Part shown: positions 7,561 to 12,500 of the stretch, in pieces | Layout of the letters: each line of letters opens with the position of its first letter | Numbering within the stretch: position 1 is the first letter of the stretch | The notes under the pieces: model-generated | What the model was told of the DNA's origin: nothing | Databases searched by the model: none | Seen by the model: the letters and a program-made list of their open reading frames with translations, nothing else | Assembly (NCBI RefSeq): GCF_042767895.1 | Contig: NC_091578.1 | Location: 16,333,437 to 16,345,936 of the forward strand | Source: Penaeus vannamei | Taxonomy: Eukaryota; Arthropoda; Malacostraca; Decapoda; Penaeidae | Length of the DNA: 12,500 nt | Direction of reading: 5' to 3' | Made by a program: the position numbers and the translations under genes

Positions 7561-8016
7561 AGAGAATGGTTCCCCCATGCAACTAGCTGCATTAGCTATT
7601 ACAGAGCTATCCCCTGAGTATATTGCCCAAAAGCAATTGCAATATCCTCAGCTTGCCAATCTCAGGTGTTATTTGATTGCGGGAACAGTGCCAATGAGTA
7701 AGTGGCCTCTTCCTTTAGACGAATTTGAGGTTAAAGGTAGTGTCCTGCATAGACTGATGCATCTTCTTGACCGAGTAACTTACCAGTTTTTAGTTCCTAG
7801 CTCCCTAAAAAACTCAGCCCTGAAGGTCGCTCATCTGCCACCTTTAGCTTCTCATCCGGGTGTTCAGAGGACATTTGAGAATGCCAAGGCCATGTATTAC
7901 TGAGCCAATATGCTTAGGGATTTCAAGGAGTACATTGCAAACTGCCCAATATGTCAGCAGTCCCGAGGTAATCCCCAAAAGGTTCCAATGGCACACACTC
8001 CACTTGCCCAATATCT
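7561..8016 (+). pseudogene. pol (IN): Element B integrase N-terminal zinc-finger part
   Basis: After a linker (MQLAALAITELSPEYIAQKQ) the frame shows an integrase HHCC zinc-binding region: His codons at 7832 and 7853 (H-x6-H) and Cys codons at 7943 and 7952 (CPIC). The spacing between the pairs is 29 residues, within the family range. A TGA at 7901-7903 falls inside it, but the same frame continues (MLRDFKEYIANCPICQQSRG) to about 8016. There the resemblance ends just before a hairpin at 8020, so the catalytic core does not follow here. Confidence 0.8.
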
Positions 8017-8019
8017 GAA

Positions 8020-8043
8020 CGAAAATAAATGCGTTTATTTTCG
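8020..8043. repeat. Perfect 10-bp hairpin at integrase break
   Basis: CGAAAATAAA (8020-8029) pairs perfectly with TTTATTTTCG (8034-8043) around the 4-nt loop TGCG. It lies within a few bases of the point where integrase homology of element B is lost. Confidence 0.85.
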
Positions 8044-8152
8044 AGTTTATTACAGGAAAAGAAGAAGAAAAAAAAACATTTTTATACAATCAATATTAAG
8101 CATTGGCTGTAAGGGTTTGAATCTGTAACAAGATCCTGGTTCTTTTACGACT
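8044..8152. other. Non-coding junction sequence
   Basis: AT-rich sequence lies between the hairpin at the integrase break and the stop of the hAT-like relic on the minus strand. I searched it by eye for a CAGGGG-type hAT end and found none, so the left end of that element is probably lost. Confidence 0.3.
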
Positions 8153-9209
<1,057 letters not shown>

Positions 9210-9500
9210 TATAAACTGAAAGAAAAAACTTTCATTATACAATAGGTTAATCGTTTCCTTTGAAACACACACCATTTTCTATCATCTTTCAATGAGTAAC
9301 AACTTCATTTTTGCTTGAATCACAAAATTTTACAAATTCAAAAAATATATTCCAATATGATCAATAACACATACCAGCGCTTGAGAAGGTGATAATAGTA
9401 TTTCCTTTCCTTTAAAACTCTTTCTTTGTAATTTGAAGGACGTACTGTCAGTATGAATGTGTCAAAGAAATGACGGTGTTTGGTAGTAGTTCCAGTAGTT
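9210..9500. other. Non-coding upstream flank of hAT relic
   Basis: AT-rich sequence lies between the ATG of the hAT relic and the putative element end at 9528. In the relic's orientation this is its 5' region. I see no promoter motif I would defend. The octamer TGTCAAAG at about 9458-9465 recurs on the opposite strand near the putative end, as subterminal repeats of hAT elements often do. Confidence 0.35.
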
Positions 9501-9528
9501 GTCAAACTTTGACACAGTGTTACCCCTG
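9501..9528 (-). repeat. Putative hAT terminal inverted repeat (one end)
   Basis: Read on the minus strand from 9528 the sequence begins CAGGGGTAACACTGTG. Many hAT elements begin with CAGGGGT or similar, and this end lies upstream of the transposase start on the correct side. It contains a small palindrome (GTCAAA/TTTGAC). No partner is visible at the left, and the 8-bp flank GTTAATTT (9529-9536) has no second copy that I can find, so the element is one-ended in this window. Confidence 0.45.
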
Positions 9529-9901
9529 GTTAATTTTTAGAAATATATTCTTGCGTGTATATAAGGCCGTCATACCCTAAAATATGCAGAAAAAATCTAT
9601 AAATTCTATGTTTTACCTTATCGCAAAAAGTAGAATGTTTTCTACACCATGAAAAGGTTTTTTTTTTTTTTTTTTGGGGGGGGGGGGTTACAATACCTAA
9701 TAAAGAACATAATTATAGACAAAACTCGTATATTTTGACCCACCATTTACTATTTGACAAGTAGTTATAAGATTTTCTTTTATTACTACTCGAGTTTTCA
9801 AATGTTTTGAACAGCGTGTTGAGATGAAGAAAAATGTTCCTCACACAGTTGCCACATGCCATTTTTTACGTTCTGGCCTAGAATTCTATGAAGCGGCAAC
9901 G
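9529..9901. other. Non-coding stretch with a T18G12 tract
   Basis: AT-rich sequence contains a run of about 18 T followed directly by 12 G (9658-9687). I recognise no gene. It lies between the putative hAT end and the integrase-core scrap at 9902, so it may be older inserted DNA that predates or flanks the hAT copy. Confidence 0.4.
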
Positions 9902-10060
9902 CTGCATTCACGGTGGCTATAGATTGTGCCATTACGGAAAGTCACTGCAGCTTCTGCCCACCGGGCTTTCGTAGATCACTGGGTAACATTATTTGGTCCC
10001 CATCGTCTTTTCCAGACAGACTGTGGGGTACAGTTCACCAGTGGTCTTTTTAGGGGACAT
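9902..10060 (+). pseudogene. pol (IN): Integrase catalytic-core fragment (probably element B)
   Basis: The frame reads SRW, then L, a TAG at 9920-9922, and IVPLRKVTAASAHRAFVDHW followed by VTLFGPHRLFQTDCGVQFTS and GLFRG. QTDCGVQFTS holds the second catalytic Asp of the integrase D-D-E triad (GAC 10019-10021). The first Asp lies in missing sequence upstream and the Glu would lie downstream. Resemblance stops at about 10059, just before the non-coding block. Strand and order fit the integrase of element B, resumed after the inserted hAT region, but the piece is too short to prove it. Confidence 0.72.
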
Positions 10061-10085
10061 TCTGGTGATTTTTCGGCGATTTTCG

Positions 10086-10513
10086 CCCCTCTTGCCGAAA
10101 TTGACTTTAATGCATTTTCAAGGAGTTTCTAGGCCCCCGGTTCTCCCCTGAAAATTTCAAGGCCTGACCGTTATTTTTTAGGTGCTAGCAGCGACTGAAA
10201 TATTTTTTTGATATTACCTTAGAAATTTGGCAATTGTGACGCAATGATTAGAGATAATAAAAAATGAGGTTATTTTCTGAAAGCTTATCAAATTTCACAT
10301 AAGATGAGACCAACCTTCTTTTTATCGGTATAATTTTAAAAATCCGGGAAGCGTCTAAAAGACAATGAAGAAAATTTCCATATAAATAACTAAACATATG
10401 TTATTCATATGGTGTATTTTCTTTTCTTCATGTTTTCATCATACATAGTTTGATCTATGAGCAAAACATGTCGAAAATGCAAATCTCCCCCCCCACTCCC
10501 ATGGGGGGCAGTT
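10086..10513. other. Non-coding, no gene seen
   Basis: AT-rich sequence within the 10062-12230 block. Near its left side TTTCGGC (10071-10077) and GCCGAAA (about 10094-10100) form a small inverted repeat. A short CATATG...CATATG repeat lies near 10395-10412 and a run of eight C near 10487. Frames are short and lack protein-like composition. Confidence 0.5.
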
Positions 10514-10739
10514 TAGCCAAATGTTCCAGATCACCACCAAAATTTTATGGAATATTAATTAGTCTAAGACAAACCTCAGGTTCAAATTTTAATCAAATAT
10601 GTTCATAACTTTTCGAGTTGGAAAAAAAAATCCTGGATCCAAACCATGGTCCGCATCACCACCAAACTGCAATTAGCGTCTAAGTTAGGTTAAAACTCAC
10701 CTTTGGTTAAAATCTCGTTAAAATGTGTTCATAACTTTT
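10514..10739 (+). repeat. Tandem duplicated ~125-bp module
   Basis: Two diverged copies lie head to tail. ATCACCACCAAA occurs at 10530-10541 and 10655-10666. AATTAG plus TCTAAG follows in both, and GTTCATAACTTTT closes both at 10601-10613 and 10727-10739. The period is 125-126 bp. Phrases of the type CACCAAA ... GTTCATAACTTTT followed by an ACAA-rich tail recur, as I recall, in dispersed repeats of many invertebrate genomes, but I cannot name the family. Confidence 0.85.
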
Positions 10740-10750
10740 AGAAATATTAG

Positions 10751-10815
10751 AAAACACAAACTAACAAACAAAAAAACAAAAAATCAATAAACAACAAACA
10801 AACAAAGAAACAAAC
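10751..10815 (+). repeat. A/C-rich simple tract, (ACAA)n-like
   Basis: A nearly pure A and C stretch is built from CAAA and ACAA units. It directly follows the second copy of the duplicated module, in the position of a simple-repeat tail. Confidence 0.85.
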
Positions 10816-10845
10816 GGAAGTAAGAAGATAAATAAACAAAAGGTC

Positions 10846-11273
10846 ATGGGATACACGAAAATGATCTATATGTGCTCATATACCTCATATACATACTTTC
10901 ACTTCGCCATGTAAGTGTTTTTCGTCTTTCCACGGGGTCTGAGAGTGAAATTTGGCTACGTGACCCCGTAGAGTTATTCCGCAGATTTAAAAAGACGATT
11001 TTCATGGTCCAGGACGGCCCGGCCGCGCGGGGAAAAATATGCGTTTGGTACCCGTCCGACTGGAGAAAAGTTAGTCTTTCGACAAATATTATATGTTATA
11101 AAACCCCATTAGAGCATTAATAATAAGTAAATGATAGATAATTATATCAAATACAAATATTCTGTGCATGATTTGTCATGTAAAATGTAAACATAATAAT
11201 AAGGAATAAGATCGCGATTATTAGGTCCGTCATATTTTTACGCATAGCACACGTATTTTCGGTCCGATTTTAA
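10846..11273. other. Non-coding, no gene seen
   Basis: An open frame at 10872-11120 is not convincing: its composition is unremarkable, it has no recognisable motif, and its surroundings are repeats. The rest is AT-rich sequence without structure that I can point to. Confidence 0.5.
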
Positions 11274-11372
11274 AATATTATGGCTCATTTTGTAGCTGAA
11301 TAATAGTTCTATTACATACCGCCATGAGGATTTGCAATATTTTCATGTGGTTCTTGTAAAAGTGACATATGT
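11274..11372 (+). repeat. Diverged direct repeat, copy 1
   Basis: ATATTATGGCTCATTTTGTAG (about 11275-11295) is repeated exactly at about 11826-11846. Further matching blocks follow in the same order (TAATA, TGCAAT or CGCAAT, then CTTGTAAAA). Total copy length is roughly 95 bp. The sequence between the two copies is about 450 bp of AT-rich DNA without a gene. Confidence 0.75.
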
Positions 11373-11821
11373 TTTCAAAATCTCCTATTAGGGTGTTAAA
11401 ATAGCCACCTTCGGAAAATATTCACCAAGAAAAAAGTAAGGTCAACTTCTCAAAAATGGCTTCTGCATATAATAGTTGGAAGATAGTTCTAATCAAACAT
11501 GAAATCAGAATGGCTGTACGATTTTTGGGGGATTTTTGAGAAGATTTTAAAAATGGTCAATGTAGGCCTATAGACCCCCAGATCACTGCCACCACTCCGC
11601 ACTATAGATTTTGAGAAACTGTTACGTGCTGGCAATGTCCGCAAGACTTCGGAATGCAGGTAGATGATAGAGGATTATGGTGTAGGAAGACTAATCTTAT
11701 ACCTTGTTTTGTTGATATCAAGTTAGCCTTGGAAAGATGATGAAACGTAAAATGCCTATATCTCGGAACTCCACCTTTAGGGGTGGGTCAAAGGATTCCG
11801 GGCACAATATATCTCCAAAAT
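11373..11821. other. Non-coding between direct repeats
   Basis: No ORF of protein-like composition lies here. It contains GTAGGCCTATAGACC at about 11563-11577, a phrase that I associate with marine invertebrate repeats, though this is only an impression. Confidence 0.4.
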
Positions 11822-11917
11822 TAACATATTATGGCTCATTTTGTAGAATAATAAAATATCTGCAACTTGTTCGAGAGCGTTTTCGCAATTTTTGCCTGTA
11901 CTTCTTGTAAAAATGGT
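11822..11917 (+). repeat. Diverged direct repeat, copy 2
   Basis: This is the partner of 11274-11372. It carries the same 21-bp core and the same CTTCTTGTAAAA block near 11900, but between them has the left arm of a separate inverted repeat (11856-11883) absent from copy 1. Confidence 0.75.
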
Positions 11918-12008
11918 GAATATAAGAAAAGAATTCACACAAAAAAAAAAAAAAAAAAAAAAATTGAAGTCGAGGTCGAAAAAACGCTCTCGAACAAGTT
12001 GTAGATAT
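11856..12008. repeat. 28-bp inverted repeat around an A23 tract
   Basis: Arm 11856-11883 and arm 11981-12008 are reverse complements over 28 bp with one mismatch (core TTGTTCGAGAGCG). The 97-bp loop contains a run of 23 A (11941-11963). A transcript would fold into a long stem. Open frames of Lys or Phe runs through it are artefacts of the homopolymer. Confidence 0.93.
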
Positions 12009-12231
12009 AAGGTAGTTCTGTGCAAAAATCAAATAAAATTGAATCTCTTGCCGTTTCTGAAGTCGGAATCCTTTTACCCAGGTGCTGCATTTTCAACATG
12101 GCGATTTTCGCATATTTTTTCGTTTTTTGACAATAATTCAAAAACTGTTCGGGCGATTTCGACCACAGGCAATGGGAAGGGGCCCAAATAAATGGGTGTG
12201 AGTTTCATCAAAATCGGCAATAAAAATCAGA
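12009..12231. other. Non-coding right flank of insertion
   Basis: AT-rich sequence leads to the right inverted end of the insertion (12206-12230). No gene is visible. GGCGATTTTCGC at about 12104 repeats a phrase of the left end. Confidence 0.4.
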
Positions 12232-12500
12232 AGTACTCATGAGCAACCGCTCTACTTGCTCATGGGTCGACATGCCAATTTCCCTGTCGGCCTTACCGGT
12301 ATTTGCTGAGAATATGAATTTAAAAGAGTGTCTCAGTGAGGCACGCAAAGTGGTTGTTGCAGCCTCAAATGAATCAAGGAGTACCTACGGTAAATACTAT
12401 AACCGTGGTAAAAACGAAATTTCTCAACCAGATCTTGGTGCACTAGTTTGTTATTATGAGCTTCGGAAGATCACGGGTGCAATTCCCCCTCTCTCTGGCA
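12232..12500 (+). pseudogene. pol (IN): Integrase C-terminal fragment (probably element B), partial
   Basis: STHEQPLYLLMGRHANFPVG reads in the first frame from 12232, which is the stretch after the integrase core in Ty3/gypsy elements (the HxSTxxxPYxLMxGR pattern). Near 12290-12310 the sense moves to the +2 frame, open from ATG 12272 to the window edge: LPVFAENMNLKECLSEARKV, ASNESRSTYGKYYNRGKNEI and LGALVCYYELRKITGAIPPL. This is the region leading to the GPY/F module. One frameshift is therefore present and the C terminus lies beyond 12500. Same strand and correct order suggest it continues the integrase of element B. Confidence 0.7.
12238..12264. repeat. 9-bp inverted repeat inside integrase fragment
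   Basis: CATGAGCAA (12238-12246) and TTGCTCATG (12256-12264) are perfectly complementary around a 9-nt loop. It lies 8 bases inside the right boundary of the insertion and within sequence that still reads as integrase, so it may be chance or a local duplication at the junction. Confidence 0.7.

Larger units (their letters stand above)
10062..12230. mobile_element. Non-coding insertion splitting integrase, inverted ends
   Basis: This block lies between the integrase-core scrap (ending about 10059) and the integrase C-terminal piece (starting about 12232). Its left edge reads CTGGTGATTTTTC then GGCGATTTTCG. The reverse complement of its right edge (12206-12230) reads CTGATTTTTATTG then CCGATTTTGATG. 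The two ends are similar in inverted orientation, as expected of a non-autonomous DNA transposon, though with several mismatches. I see no clear target-site duplication and no coding capacity. The 12-mer GGCGATTTTCGC occurs at both 10075 and 12104 in the same orientation, which complicates the reading. It could be one element or a composite. Confidence 0.45.

Noticed and set aside
8044..8152. Left terminal repeat of the hAT relic
   Set aside because: No CAGGGGT-type sequence or copy of the 9529-9536 flank could be found here.
10872..11120. 82-codon + strand open frame
   Set aside because: It has no motif, no family resemblance and lies in repeat-rich non-coding DNA.
11777..12191. Frames with Phe or Lys runs on both strands
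   Set aside because: They depend on the A23 homopolymer and overlap the inverted repeat.

Overview
The window looks like transposon-rich nuclear DNA of an animal, most likely an aquatic invertebrate and quite possibly a crustacean. The reasons are AT-rich non-coding DNA with long TA and homopolymer tracts, Ty3/gypsy and hAT fossils, and no bacterial-style gene organisation. The taxonomic guess rests on the general look of the repeats, not on a search. I see no intact gene. Every recognisable coding stretch is a decayed piece of a mobile element.

Proposed layout. Element B is an old Ty3/gypsy-type LTR retrotransposon on the + strand that may form the backbone of most of the window. It would have a putative LTR end and a tRNA-Leu-like primer-binding site near 384, a long interrupted leader with a 46-bp pyrimidine-rich minisatellite (4275-4684), gag (5158-6420), a reverse transcriptase missing its fingers region (6421-7123), RNase H (7133-7560), an integrase zinc-finger region (7561-8016), an integrase-core scrap (9902-10060) and an integrase C-terminal part running off the right edge (12232-12500). 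That all these pieces are one element is inferred from order and strand.

Element A is a second Ty3/gypsy-type element (513-4029) lying in the proposed leader of B. Its gag and pol resemble the CsRn1-type clade and its primer site looks tRNA-Trp-like. It has a complete 230-bp 3' LTR, a 5' LTR cut down to about 107 bp, and internal stops, frameshifts and deletions that include the integrase catalytic core.

Within B's integrase, 8017-9901 holds a minus-strand hAT-transposase relic with a BED-like N terminus and a hAT dimerisation-like C terminus, split by a TA microsatellite, and one plausible hAT end at 9528. A second non-coding block (about 10062-12230) sits almost exactly between two integrase pieces, has similar inverted ends, and contains several diverged direct and inverted repeats. 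Nothing here works together as a functional pathway. The interest is the stratigraphy of nested insertions and the short perfect hairpins at or near several breakpoints.
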